Of a stretch of 64,000 nucleotides of DNA, positions 25,584-34,442 are shown piece by piece. The notes under the pieces were generated by a model. It saw nothing but the letters and a program-made list of their open reading frames with translations. It did not search any database and had not been told where the DNA came from. This DNA is from Variovorax sp. SG517. Its GTDB lineage: Bacteria > Pseudomonadota > Gammaproteobacteria > Burkholderiales > Burkholderiaceae_C. How positions within the stretch are numbered: the stretch's first letter is position 1; the number at the start of each line of letters is the position of its first letter. The position numbers and the translations under genes are program-made. The stretch covers positions 1 through 64,000 of the forward strand of contig NZ_JABMJG010000017.1 of NCBI RefSeq assembly GCF_013376045.1, given 5' to 3'.

Positions 25584-27047
25584 TCATGGGGTGTCGTCGA
25601 GCACCAGCACTTCGTGGATGTCACTGGCCGCGTGACCTCCCGTCTTCAGACCGCCGCCAAACACGTGTGCTTGGCCGACCACGCGCTCTATCAGCCCTGC
25701 GATGGCGAGCAGGTAATCGTCGTCGTACCAGCGTCCCGCGAGCTGCAGTCCAATGGGCAGGCCGCTCGAACTTCTCCCGCAAGGCATCGACAGCGCCGGA
25801 TGTCCGGTGAGGTTCATCGGGTAGGTGTACGGATACCACGCGCCACGGATAGTGCCGGCGGGTCGGCCGGCAATCTCGATCTCGCCGCTCACGTCCATGT
25901 CGATGGGCAGCGGGGGCGCAGATACCGTCGGAGAAACCAGCACGTCGAAGCGCTCGAGCAGCGCTTGCAACTCGCCAAAGCACCGGGTCTTGGCGAAGGT
26001 CGCGTCGTGCAGATCCACCGCGCTGTGACGGCGCCCCTTCTGCACCGCATCGATTAACGTCGCATCGAGCCGGTTTCCGAAGCGCTCGAGGTTGGCACCC
26101 ACCCGCGCTGCCAGCATCGACTGCAGCACCACCAGGAAATGGCGCTCGAGCGCGACGAAGTTCAGCAGCACGTCCTCCACGATCGCGCCTTCGCGCTCCA
26201 TGGCCCGCACGGCAGCGGTGGTCACGGCTTCGACCTCCGAATCGACCGGGTTACCCGCCGTGGGAAGCCACGCCACGCGCAGGCCTCGCAGCGACACTGG
26301 TGTCGCACGCCGCGGCATGGGTCCCCCCAGGCCGTAGGGGTCGCGCAGATCGAAGCCCTTGATCACGTCGAACAGCAACTGTGTGTCGGCGACGTCGCGC
26401 GCCATCGGACCAGTGAAGGAATTCGCGGAAAACAGATCGGGCGCCTGGAGGTTCGGCACCACACCGAGCGAGGCCTTGAGTCCGACGATGCCGCAGCATG
26501 AAGCGGGAATGCGGATCGACCCACCGCCGTCGGTGCCCAGCGCGAGCGAGCCCATGCCTGCAGCCACGGCCACGGCCGCGCCGCTGCTAGAGGCGCCCGG
26601 GGTATAGCGCGGATCGATGGGACTCAGCGTTCGTCCGAAGATTGGCGCGGCGGCGACCTGTTTGTGGCCGAACTCCGGCGTGGTTGTCTTCCCGATGAGG
26701 ATGGCGCCGGCCGCCTTGGCGCGTGCCACGGCGACGGCATCCTCCTTCGGGACGAAGTCCTCGTAGATGGCCGACCCCATCGTCGTGCGCACGCCCGCGG
26801 TCAGCGTGAGGTCCTTGACCGAGTACGGTACGCCATGCAGCGGTCCGAGCATCTCGCCCTTCATGACCGCCGCCTCCGCCTGGCGCGCGGCTTCGAGGGC
26901 CTGCTCGCCCGTGACGGTGATGAAGGCATTGAGTTCGCGTCGCCCATCGATGCGATCCAGTGCCGAGCGCACGGCCTCCACGGGAGAGGCTTCCTTGTTG
27001 CGGATCAGCGCGGCGAGATCACGCGCGTGGTGGTCCATCAGGTCCAT
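25584..27047 (-). CDS. Amidase-signature hydrolase
   Basis: This 487-residue amidase-signature enzyme hydrolyses C-N amide bonds. The Ser-Ser-Lys triad is visible: Lys in PYSVKDLTLTAG, the cis-Ser in the second motif and the nucleophile Ser in TDGGGSIRIPAS, plus GASSSGAAVAVAAG. No signal peptide is present, so it is cytosolic. It is on the same strand as two SDR genes, a deacetylase and an ABC transporter, which suggests uptake and breakdown of an amide-containing substrate. It ends the operon; its start is 33 bases downstream of the SDR gene. Confidence 0.9.
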   Translation of the reverse strand: MDLMDHHARDLAALIRNKEASPVEAVRSALDRIDGRRELNAFITVTGEQALEAARQAEAAVMKGEMLGPLHGVPYSVKDLTLTAGVRTTMGSAIYEDFVPKEDAVAVARAKAAGAILIGKTTTPEFGHKQVAAAPIFGRTLSPIDPRYTPGASSSGAAVAVAAGMGSLALGTDGGGSIRIPASCCGIVGLKASLGVVPNLQAPDLFSANSFTGPMARDVADTQLLFDVIKGFDLRDPYGLGGPMPRRATPVSLRGLRVAWLPTAGNPVDSEVEAVTTAAVRAMEREGAIVEDVLLNFVALERHFLVVLQSMLAARVGANLERFGNRLDATLIDAVQKGRRHSAVDLHDATFAKTRCFGELQALLERFDVLVSPTVSAPPLPIDMDVSGEIEIAGRPAGTIRGAWYPYTYPMNLTGHPALSMPCGRSSSGLPIGLQLAGRWYDDDYLLAIAGLIERVVGQAHVFGGGLKTGGHAASDIHEVLVLDDTP

Positions 27048-27080
27048 GTTCGTATCCTTGGAGCAGCAGGTATGGAAGGC

Positions 27081-27833
27081 TCAGAGCATCCAGCGGCCGC
27101 CGTCGATCAGCAGCGTCTGGCCGGTGATGAAGCGTGCTTCTTCGCTGGCCAGGAAGCGCACCGCAGCGGCCACGTCCTGGGGCGAACCGACGAAGCCCGC
27201 CGGGGTGTCGGCGACGATCCTCTTCAGGACTTCGGGCTTGAGCTTGTCATGTGCGCGCGTGCGTATGGCACCGGGGCACACGGCATTCACCGTGACGCCA
27301 TGCGGGGCGAGCTCACGTGCCAGCGAGCGTGTGAAACCGACCACGCCCATCTTCGCGGCGGCGTAGTCGGCGAGGCCCACGTCGCCCGCGAAGGCGGCGT
27401 CGGTGCTCATGTTGACGATGCGCCCGAAGCCGCGGGCCTTCATGCCGGGCGCGATGCGGCGAGAGGCGCGCATTGTTGTCAGAAGCGACACCTCCAGCAC
27501 GAATCGCCATACGGTCTCTTGCGATTCGACGAACAGGCCGCCGCGCTCGCGCGCGCTCTGGCCGACGTTGTTGAAGAGGATGTCCACCGGCCCTATGTCT
27601 TCCTCGACCTGGCCGAAAAAGGCAGAGACCACCGCGGCGTCGGTGCAGTCCCCTGGCACGCGCAGGCAGCGCGCCGCCATGTCCGGGTGCGCAGCCAATT
27701 GTTGGGTGAGCGGTGCGCAGTCGAGGTCCAGTACGGCGACGCGCGCGCCCTTGTCGAGGAGGTCGAGCGCGGCGGCTGCGCCGATGCCCTGGCCGCCTCC
27801 GGTGACGACGGCGATGCGTTGGTCGAAGCCCAT
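27081..27833 (-). CDS. Short-chain dehydrogenase/reductase (first of two)
   Basis: This 250-residue classical SDR has the NAD(P)-binding motif TGGGQGIG near the N-terminus, NNVG in the central strand and the YxxxK pair in DYAAAKMG. The C-terminal TGQTLLIDGG is typical of the FabG-like subgroup. It oxidises or reduces a carbonyl or alcohol substrate that cannot be named from sequence. Its start lies 10 bases downstream of the stop of the next SDR gene, so both are in one operon with the amidase. Confidence 0.9.
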   Translation of the reverse strand: MGFDQRIAVVTGGGQGIGAAAALDLLDKGARVAVLDLDCAPLTQQLAAHPDMAARCLRVPGDCTDAAVVSAFFGQVEEDIGPVDILFNNVGQSARERGGLFVESQETVWRFVLEVSLLTTMRASRRIAPGMKARGFGRIVNMSTDAAFAGDVGLADYAAAKMGVVGFTRSLARELAPHGVTVNAVCPGAIRTRAHDKLKPEVLKRIVADTPAGFVGSPQDVAAAVRFLASEEARFITGQTLLIDGGRWML

Positions 27834-27843
27834 GCCTGCCGCC

Positions 27844-28605
27844 TCAGTGGAAGGTGCGGCCGCCGTCGACGGCCAGCGCGGTGCCGGTGATGTAGCTGGC
27901 GCCGGGGCCGCTCAGGTAGAGCACGGCCTCGGCCACTTCCTCTGGTGCCGCCACGCGACCGAGCGCGTAGCGCTGCCGGATCTCCTCCAGTGCGCCCTGT
28001 GGATCCTCTGCGTGCTCATAGCTGCTGCGGAACAGCGGCGTGTCGATGGCGCCGGGACATACCGCGTTGACCCGGATGCCGTCGGGTGCCGCCTCGATGG
28101 ACAGCGCCTTGCCGAACATGATGACGGCCGCCTTCGTCGCGCAGTATGCCGTGCGGTTCGGCAGCGGCCTCAGCCCCGCGCCGGAGGAAATGTTGACGAT
28201 GCTGCCGCCTCCGGCCGCGCGAAGGTGCGGCATGGCGGCGCGGCACGTCAGCATCGGGCCTGTGAGATTGACCGCCAGCGTGCGGGCCCATTCGTCGTCG
28301 CCGGTCTGTTCCAGCGGCTTGAGCGAATCGACACCGGCCGAGTTCACCAATGCATCGAGGCCTCCCAGCCAGTGGACGGCATGGTTCATTGCGGCCGTCA
28401 CGGCCTGAGAGTCTGTGACATCGCACACCAGCGGCAACGCGGCGTCCCCCAGGGCTTGGGCGCTGGTCTGCAGCCGCGATGCATCATGGTCGAGCAATAC
28501 GGTGCGAGCGCCCCGCGCCAAGGCCAGGCGGGCCACTGCGAGCCCGATGCCGCTGGCGCCGCCGCTCACGACGAAACGCCGGGGCGCGGAGGCTGCGGTG
28601 CTCAT
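27844..28605 (-). CDS. Short-chain dehydrogenase/reductase (second of two)
   Basis: This 253-residue classical SDR has the cofactor motif SGGASGIG, VNSAG in the central strand, and YCATK as the catalytic Tyr-Lys pair. The C-terminus ends TGTALAVDGGRTFH. It resembles but is not a close duplicate of its neighbour, which suggests two successive or alternative oxidation steps. The start overlaps the stop of the deacetylase gene by four bases (ATGA). Confidence 0.9.
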   Translation of the reverse strand: MSTAASAPRRFVVSGGASGIGLAVARLALARGARTVLLDHDASRLQTSAQALGDAALPLVCDVTDSQAVTAAMNHAVHWLGGLDALVNSAGVDSLKPLEQTGDDEWARTLAVNLTGPMLTCRAAMPHLRAAGGGSIVNISSGAGLRPLPNRTAYCATKAAVIMFGKALSIEAAPDGIRVNAVCPGAIDTPLFRSSYEHAEDPQGALEEIRQRYALGRVAAPEEVAEAVLYLSGPGASYITGTALAVDGGRTFH

Positions 28606-29435
28606 GCCGGTACGGCCGGGGTGGCCGCCTTCAGGCGCGGGCGCATGTCATCGGAGATGCGGTCGCAACGATCGATCCATACCTCAGAGTGGGCCAGCGC
28701 GTGCTCGATCAATCCTTCGAGCACTTTCAGCCGCGATGGCTGGCCGATGATCTGCGGGTGCATGCCGACCATCATCATGCGATCCTCGGCGTAGAGCATG
28801 TCGAACTCGCTCTTCCACGCCTCCAGCGCGGCAGAGGGTGCTTGCAGCGTGCGGCCAGGCAGCGTGATGGAGTACTGGAAGAAGGGCGCGTCGTCGAGCA
28901 CCCAGCGAAAGGGCAACTCCACGATGTCGGTACGCTCGCCCCCGATCTCCAGCAGGTAGGGCGAGTCATCGTCGAAGAAGTTCGAGGAATAGTCGAAGCC
29001 GTATTCCTTGATGAGATCGAGCGTGATGCTGCTGAACTCCGCCGCCGGGGAGCGCCAGCCCCGCGGGCGGGCGCCTGTCAGGCGCGTGAGCGTCTCCATG
29101 CCGCGCTCCATTTCCTCGCGCTCCTCGGCCGGGCTGAGGCTGACGATCCAGCGATGGCTGTAGCTGTGATGGGCCACCTCATGGCCCTTGTCGACCACCT
29201 CGCGCACCAGCTGGGGATGCTTGTCGGCCACCTCACCGGGGATGAAGAAAGTGCAGGAAATGCCATAACGCGCCAGCAATGCGAGGATGCGCGGCATGCC
29301 CACCTTCCAGCCATAGGCGCCTTGTGACATGAGGATGGGGCGCTTTGCGTTGCCGGGATCGCGTCCGGTCCACATGGTCTCCGCGTCGAGATCGAAGGTC
29401 AGCATGAGCGGGAAGCCTTTGCTCGTGGTCGGCAT
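28602..29435 (-). CDS. Polysaccharide-deacetylase/PuuE-type hydrolase
   Basis: This 277-residue NodB-fold enzyme has the catalytic Asp motif LTFDLDAETMW and the metal-binding His pair in HEVAHHSYSHRW. It also contains GWRSPAAEFS and a C-terminal VGMHPQIIGQPSRL segment, as in the allantoinase-like PuuE subfamily that cleaves amide or ureide bonds rather than cell-wall sugar. No signal peptide is present, which supports a cytosolic catabolic role beside the amidase and SDR genes. It overlaps the next SDR gene by four bases. Confidence 0.85.
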   Translation of the reverse strand: MPTTSKGFPLMLTFDLDAETMWTGRDPGNAKRPILMSQGAYGWKVGMPRILALLARYGISCTFFIPGEVADKHPQLVREVVDKGHEVAHHSYSHRWIVSLSPAEEREEMERGMETLTRLTGARPRGWRSPAAEFSSITLDLIKEYGFDYSSNFFDDDSPYLLEIGGERTDIVELPFRWVLDDAPFFQYSITLPGRTLQAPSAALEAWKSEFDMLYAEDRMMMVGMHPQIIGQPSRLKVLEGLIEHALAHSEVWIDRCDRISDDMRPRLKAATPAVPA

Positions 29436-29517
29436 CAGAAAACTCCTTGGGCGGATGTCGAGGTGAACGACATGAGGGCGGGGTGGGTCGACGAGGCGGG
29501 GGAAGCGTCCGGGCGCC

Positions 29518-30309
29518 TCAGACGTGCTTGTGAAAACCTGTCCATCGCTCGGCCAGCAGCAGTGCGACGCCGGTGGCCACGATCAGCAGGGTGGATACAG
29601 CCGCCACGCTCGGATCCACCCCCTGTTCGACGGAGGTGAATATCTTCACGGGCAGCGTGGTCTGGCTCGCCGACAGCAGGAACACCGAGACCGGCACGTT
29701 GTCGAGCGAGGTGATGAAGGCGAAGAGACCGCCCGCGACGAGGCCGGGCTTCACCAGTGGCAGCGTCACCAGGCGAAAGCTCGTGAGGCCGTCGGCGCCG
29801 AGCACGCGCGCCGCATCTTCGAGCGACTCGTCGACCGCAGCGAGGCTGCTGAGGCTGGCGCGCACCACATAGGGCGCCGTGATGACCACGTGCGCGATCC
29901 AGAGCCCGAACGAACTGCCACGCAGGCCGGTGATCGTGTAGTACTGCAGCAGCGCGACGCCCAGCACCACCGATGGCAGGATCAGCGGCGCCATGAACAG
30001 GGAGGTGAGCGCCGCTGCACCTGGCACCATGCGGCGATGGATGGCGTAGGCCGCGACCAGTCCCAGCACCAGGGCGGCGGCGGTCGAGGCGCCTGCCAGC
30101 CACACGCTGGTCCAGGCAGCGCTGAGGTATTCCGGATCCCGCAGCACGACGTCGAACCAATGGAAGGTAAGACCCTTGGGCGGGATCGTGAGATAGGCGG
30201 TCCTGCTGAAGGCGGCCAGCATCACCACCAGCACCGGCACCTGGAGGAACATCACCACCGCGATGGCGGTGGCCGCGAGCAGCGGCATCTTCCTGTTCTC
30301 GAGGTTCAT
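29518..30309 (-). CDS. ABC transporter permease, PotC-like
   Basis: This 263-residue inner-membrane permease has six predicted helices starting AATAIAVVMFLQVPVLVVML. The EAA loop, which contacts the ATPase, is ESLEDAARVLGADGLTSFRL followed by VTLPLVKPG. The pattern matches polyamine/putrescine-type permeases (PotC). Its start overlaps the stop of the preceding permease gene (ATGA). Confidence 0.9.
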   Translation of the reverse strand: MNLENRKMPLLAATAIAVVMFLQVPVLVVMLAAFSRTAYLTIPPKGLTFHWFDVVLRDPEYLSAAWTSVWLAGASTAAALVLGLVAAYAIHRRMVPGAAALTSLFMAPLILPSVVLGVALLQYYTITGLRGSSFGLWIAHVVITAPYVVRASLSSLAAVDESLEDAARVLGADGLTSFRLVTLPLVKPGLVAGGLFAFITSLDNVPVSVFLLSASQTTLPVKIFTSVEQGVDPSVAAVSTLLIVATGVALLLAERWTGFHKHV

Positions 30310-31157
30310 GCGTGACCTCCCCAGCGCTTGAGCACGCGGCTCGAAAGGCCGATGACCGCCAGCGTCAGCAGGGTCAGGGTGAAGGACATCGCGGCGCCCG
30401 CCGGCCAGTCGAGGGTCTGCAGGAAGTCGTCGTAGATCAGGGTCGCCATCACCTTGTAGGTGGGGCCTCCCAGCATGCGCGGCGTGACCAATGCGCTGAT
30501 GGTCAGTACGAACACCAGGATCGAGCCCGACAGGATGCCGGGCGCGCTCATCGGCAGCGTGACCGACCAGAACACGCGCAGCCGGCTCGCGGCCAGCGTG
30601 TACGCGGCAGCCTGCACGTCCTTGGAGATCGCCTGGATGGCAGGCACCAGCATCAGGACCATGAACGGCAGGAAGATGTGCGACATGCCTACGAGCAGGC
30701 CGAAGAGGTTGAACATCATCTTGATCGGCCGCTCGATCAGACCCATGTCGATCAGCAGGTTGTTCACCAGGCCGCGGTTGGCCAGCAGGGCGATCCATCC
30801 GAAGGAGCGAACCACCAGGTTCAGGAGCATCGGAAAGATCACGAGCATGGTGAGCGCGAGGCGCATCTTCGGCCCCGCGGTGGCGATGTAGCAGGCCAGC
30901 GGATAGCCCATCAGCAGACAGATCAGCGTCACGCCGAAGCCCAGCACCAGGGTGCGCACGACGACCTCGCGGTAGTACTCGTCGGTGACGATGCTGGTGT
31001 AGTTGGAAAGCGTCCAGGCCGAGGAGATGCCCGTGCCCGGCTCGTACGGATGCAGGCTCAGCGGCACCATGAGCAACACCGGCGCGACGAAGGCCAGCAG
31101 CAGCAACAGGAGCAGCGGCGACGCCAGCAGCGCACCATTCGCCTTGCGCGCCGTCAT
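30306..31157 (-). CDS. ABC transporter permease, PotB-like
   Basis: This 283-residue permease has six helices. A PLLLLLLLAFVAPVLLMVPL leader helix is followed by the periplasmic loop and the EAA loop KDVQAAAYTLAASRLRVFW, which precedes a VTLPMSAPG motif. It pairs with the PotC-like permease to form the membrane channel. It overlaps the ATPase gene by four bases (ATGA), so transporter subunits are translated in sequence. Confidence 0.9.
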   Translation of the reverse strand: MTARKANGALLASPLLLLLLLAFVAPVLLMVPLSLHPYEPGTGISSAWTLSNYTSIVTDEYYREVVVRTLVLGFGVTLICLLMGYPLACYIATAGPKMRLALTMLVIFPMLLNLVVRSFGWIALLANRGLVNNLLIDMGLIERPIKMMFNLFGLLVGMSHIFLPFMVLMLVPAIQAISKDVQAAAYTLAASRLRVFWSVTLPMSAPGILSGSILVFVLTISALVTPRMLGGPTYKVMATLIYDDFLQTLDWPAGAAMSFTLTLLTLAVIGLSSRVLKRWGGHA

Positions 31158-32260
31158 GGCGCAGCCCGTACGCCGGCGGGAGCGGCAGGCGTCACGTAGA
31201 CATGCTGCGGGTCGATGCTCACGCGTGCAGGCGCGTCGACCGACAGCCCCGCATGCGGGCCATTGGTGGCAGCTTCGGCAAGGAGTTCGATGCCGTCGAA
31301 TGAAAGCAGGTACTGCACCCGTGCGCCGACGAAAGAGCGCATGGCGACGCGGCCCGACAGGGCATGCGCGTGCGAGGAAGGCGTTTCGCCGAAGCAAATG
31401 TCCTCTTGGCGGATGACCACGTCCACGGGGCTGCCGGGCGCCAAGCCGTCCGCGCCCGACGCCGCGAGCACGGGACCGTCGTCGAGCTGCACGCCGGCAC
31501 CGCCCGACGGCGTGCGCGCAACCCGGCCAGCGAGGCGATTCGGTCGGCCGATGAAGCTTGCAACGAAGCCGGTGGCAGGACGGTGGTAGATGGCTTCGGG
31601 TGTGTCGAATTGCTGCACAACGCCGTGCGCCAGGACACACACGCGGTCGGACATCGACATCGCCTCGCCTTGGTCGTGCGTGACGAACAGCGTGGTGATG
31701 CCGACCTCCCGCTGGAGGCGCTTGAGCTCGATCTGCATCTCGTCGCGCAGCGAGGCGTCGAGATTGGACAACGGCTCGTCGAAGAGGAGGATGCTCGGCC
31801 GCGGCGCAATCGATCGCGCCACCGCCACGCGCTGCTGCTGGCCTCCGGAGAGTTGGCGCGGCATGCGGTCACCCAGCGCGGACAGGCGTACATCGGCCAG
31901 CGCCTGGTCCACGCGCCGCTTCAGTTCGTGGCCCTGCACGCCCTGGCGTCGCAGCCCGAAGGCGACGTTCTCGAACACGCTCATGTGCGGGAACAGCGCG
32001 TACGACTGGAAGACCAGGCCGATGTTGCGCTTGTTGGTGGGCAGCGCCGTGATGTCGCGGCCGTCGACCAGGATGCGCCCGCTGGTGGGCTCGATCAGGC
32101 CGGCCACCATGCGCAGCACGGTCGTCTTGCCGCAGCCCGAGGGACCGAGCAGCGAGATGAATTCGCCGTCGTGCACGCTGAGGGAGACCGACTTGGCGGC
32201 GGTATGAGCGGTAGGGCCCGGGTAGTGTTTCTCGAGACGATCGAGCGTGAGTGCCGGCAT
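31154..32260 (-). CDS. ABC transporter ATPase, PotA-like
   Basis: This 368-residue ATPase has Walker A GPSGCGKTT, signature motif LSGGQQQRVAVARS, Walker B ILLFDEPLSNLD and the switch histidine in LFVTHDQGEAM. The C-terminal TOBE domain (about residues 240-360) is usual for PotA/FbpC-type ATPases. The ATG at 32260 is chosen because the longer upstream frame overlaps the binding-protein gene and is not protein-like. It energises the two permeases that follow. Confidence 0.93.
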   Translation of the reverse strand: MPALTLDRLEKHYPGPTAHTAAKSVSLSVHDGEFISLLGPSGCGKTTVLRMVAGLIEPTSGRILVDGRDITALPTNKRNIGLVFQSYALFPHMSVFENVAFGLRRQGVQGHELKRRVDQALADVRLSALGDRMPRQLSGGQQQRVAVARSIAPRPSILLFDEPLSNLDASLRDEMQIELKRLQREVGITTLFVTHDQGEAMSMSDRVCVLAHGVVQQFDTPEAIYHRPATGFVASFIGRPNRLAGRVARTPSGGAGVQLDDGPVLAASGADGLAPGSPVDVVIRQEDICFGETPSSHAHALSGRVAMRSFVGARVQYLLSFDGIELLAEAATNGPHAGLSVDAPARVSIDPQHVYVTPAAPAGVRAAP

Positions 32261-32303
32261 GGCAGTCGGTCCAGGAGTTGGTGTGCAAGGCGTCGCGAAA
32301 GCT

Positions 32304-33329
32304 TCAGCGGGCAACCTCGCGCTGCCAGCGCTTGGTCCAGTCGGGAAGCGACTTGGCCACGACCTCCGGGTCGGGCAGCCACAAGTTGTCGAAGGTCTCC
32401 TTGTACGGAACGATCTTGGCAGCCTTGTCGCTGAGCTTGACCTGTGTGTTGACCGGGCCTGCGTACTTGCGTTCGGCGAAGCAGGTCTGCCCTTCCTTGG
32501 ACAGCACCTCGTCGATGTACTTGAGCGCAAGCGCGGGCGATTTCGCACCCTTGGGTATCACCAACGCAGGCAGGATGCCCACAGCACCTTCCTTCGGGTA
32601 GACGATGGCCAACGGCAAGCCCTTGTCGATGGCGGAGCCAGCGCGATCGGGATACCAGACGGCCGCGGCGATCTCCTGGCGCTCGAAGAGCGACACGATC
32701 TGGTCGGCCTGCGTGTAGAGCGTGACCGAGGACTTCGCGATCGGCTTGACGGCCGCGAAACCCGCGTCCATGTTCGCGAGCGTGCCGCCCTTCATCCTGT
32801 TGAGCGCCATCAGGAACTGCGAGCCTGAGGTGCCACTGATGTCGCCGATGGCAAGTCGCCCGTCGTACTCGGGCTTGGCGAGATCGGCCCATGAGGAGGG
32901 GGGCGTCTTGATCTGCTTGGTGTCGTAGACGATGACGGTCGCACCGGTCATGAACACCACGTACTGCCCGTCCTTGTCGAGCGCACGCGGAGAGATCTCA
33001 GCGGCGTTGGCAAGTTTGGCTTTGTCGATGGTCTCCAGGAGCCTCTCGTTCTTGAGCTGCGCTGCGAGCGAGTTGTCGATGTAGACCATGTCGAAGTCGG
33101 ACTTGCCGCCCGTGGCGCGGATCGAGGCCGCAAACTGCGAAGAGCTGCCGAGCTTGAGCGAGACCTTCGCGCCGGTTTTCTTTTCGAACGAGCTGATGTG
33201 GCAGGTCTTGGAGTCATCGGCGAACGAACCGCCGAAGATACCAACCACGAGCTCCTCGGCGTGTGCTGCACCGGCGAACACGGCGGCGACAAAGCCGGAA
33301 ACGAGACAACGCGAGAACGTGCTTTTCAT
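32304..33329 (-). CDS. ABC transporter periplasmic binding protein, PotD-like
   Basis: This 341-residue secreted protein has a signal peptide (MKSTFSRCLVSGFVAAVF, cleavage near AGAAHA). The mature part shows class F binding-protein features: VVGIFGGSFADD, FEKKTGAKVSLKLGSS, FDMVYIDNSLAAQL and a C-terminal PDPEVVAKSLPDW. The ligand may be a polyamine-like or other small cationic molecule, which is inferred from the subfamily. It is the first gene of the operon and starts 44 bases upstream of the ATPase. A strong ribosome-binding site (aggagctcttc) precedes the ATG at 33329. Confidence 0.9.
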   Translation of the reverse strand: MKSTFSRCLVSGFVAAVFAGAAHAEELVVGIFGGSFADDSKTCHISSFEKKTGAKVSLKLGSSSQFAASIRATGGKSDFDMVYIDNSLAAQLKNERLLETIDKAKLANAAEISPRALDKDGQYVVFMTGATVIVYDTKQIKTPPSSWADLAKPEYDGRLAIGDISGTSGSQFLMALNRMKGGTLANMDAGFAAVKPIAKSSVTLYTQADQIVSLFERQEIAAAVWYPDRAGSAIDKGLPLAIVYPKEGAVGILPALVIPKGAKSPALALKYIDEVLSKEGQTCFAERKYAGPVNTQVKLSDKAAKIVPYKETFDNLWLPDPEVVAKSLPDWTKRWQREVAR

Positions 33330-33375
33330 GAAGAGCTCCTGTAGGGCCGAGGGCCTGATGGCTGCGTTGGAATTC

Positions 33376-33404
33376 ACTTTATCTTTCACGAAAGATAAAT
33401 GCAA
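33376..33404 (-). promoter_or_regulatory. Transporter promoter with a perfect MarR-type palindrome in the spacer
   Basis: On the minus strand, ttgcat (33399-33404) and taaagt (33376-33381) are separated by exactly 17 bases and form a credible sigma-70 promoter about 40 bases before the binding-protein ATG. A perfect palindrome, tttatctttc-ac-gaaagataaa at 33378-33399, fills the spacer and touches both hexamers. Binding there would block polymerase. The neighbouring MarR gene is read the other way, so it is the natural candidate repressor. Confidence 0.75.
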
Positions 33405-33488
33405 GGCATTTAAGATAGGGACCAACCCGAGCCGTTTCACTGCACCAAAATGGCGGTGCAGTCGCATCAACCATGAGAGAAAGACGTC

Positions 33489-34154
33489 ATGCCGCACAAG
33501 AAGGAAGCATCGAATCGACGTTCGCCCCAGGCCGATGCGCAGCACCGACCCGACCCCTCGGGAACCGCCGGGAGCGCCTTCGTGGATCCGGAGGCAAATG
33601 CAGATGTCGACCTGGTGGAGCGTGGCATCCGGCAGTGGCAACGCGAGCGTCCCGATATCGACAGCAGCGGCAAGGCCGTGGTCGGCCGCCTGCTCAGGCT
33701 CGAGGAAGTGGTGCTGCGCACACTGAACCAGGTGCTGGAGCCCTTCGAGCTGAAATACCAGGAGTACGCCGTGCTCGCGACGTTGCGCGTGGCCGGTGCC
33801 CCTTACCGGCTTTCGCCCTCGCGCTTGCAGAGCACGCTGCTGTTCACTTCGGGCGGCTTGTCGAACCTGCTCAAGCGGCTCGAGAAGGACGGATGGATCA
33901 AGCGCTCCATCGACCCGAATGATGGTCGCGGTGTATTGGTCAAGCTCACGGTCAAGGGAATTCGCCTGGCCGACGAAGCGATGCCACGGCATGCGGCCGC
34001 GGAATTGCACCTGCTGCGAATGTTCGATGTGTCTCAGCGCAATGCACTCGCAGCTCTGTTGAGCCGGATGATGACCGAGAATGCACCGGAGACGGGGCCG
34101 ATCCTCGCAGCGGGCAACCCGGTCCCCTCGACGAGCAGCCCTTTACGTGACTGA
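33489..34154 (+). CDS. MarR-family transcriptional regulator
   Basis: This 221-residue winged-helix regulator has a DNA-binding core around residues 95-150: YAVLATLRVAGAPYRLSPSR, then FTSGGLSNLLKRLEKDGWIK and the wing DPNDGRGVLVKLT. An N-terminal extension of about 60 polar residues is unusual, and the ATG of the natural core may lie further in. It is divergent from the transporter operon, with the palindromic operator in between. The ligand is unknown. Confidence 0.9.
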   Translation: MPHKKEASNRRSPQADAQHRPDPSGTAGSAFVDPEANADVDLVERGIRQWQRERPDIDSSGKAVVGRLLRLEEVVLRTLNQVLEPFELKYQEYAVLATLRVAGAPYRLSPSRLQSTLLFTSGGLSNLLKRLEKDGWIKRSIDPNDGRGVLVKLTVKGIRLADEAMPRHAAAELHLLRMFDVSQRNALAALLSRMMTENAPETGPILAAGNPVPSTSSPLRD

Positions 34155-34350
34155 GACGATCGCGCGGGAAAGAAGACAGGGCGTTCTCGATTCCGCCGGT
34201 CTCTGACCTCTTCGTCGTTGACCGCTTCCTGAACGCGGCCGTGCTAGGTCTCCTGGCAATGTCCAGGCCGGTGATCTCCGCCGAGGAATTGCTTTCCGAT
34301 TTGGCCGCGGCCTGCGCCGTATTCGCGCGAGGCTGCTACAGTAGGGTGGA

Positions 34351-34426
34351 CGAGGTCGCAAAGCCTCGACATTGACATGGAGCAGTGAAGCTCCCAGCGG
34401 CCGCCGTGGCCGCTGGGAGCTTTTTT
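34351..34426 (+). terminator. Leader hairpins and intrinsic terminator upstream of amiC
   Basis: A small hairpin (cgagg at 34351 with cctcg at 34364) is followed by a strong intrinsic terminator. The 14-bp stem starts agctcccagc at 34389 and pairs with the complement ending at 34421, with a five-base loop, and a run of six T begins at 34421. It ends 17 bases before the amiC ATG, so it must act as an attenuator of amiC rather than only closing the marR transcript. The AmiR protein encoded two genes later has an ANTAR domain, which by known mechanism binds leader hairpins and prevents such termination. Confidence 0.75.
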
Positions 34427-34442
34427 CTTTTGGAGTTCGGAA

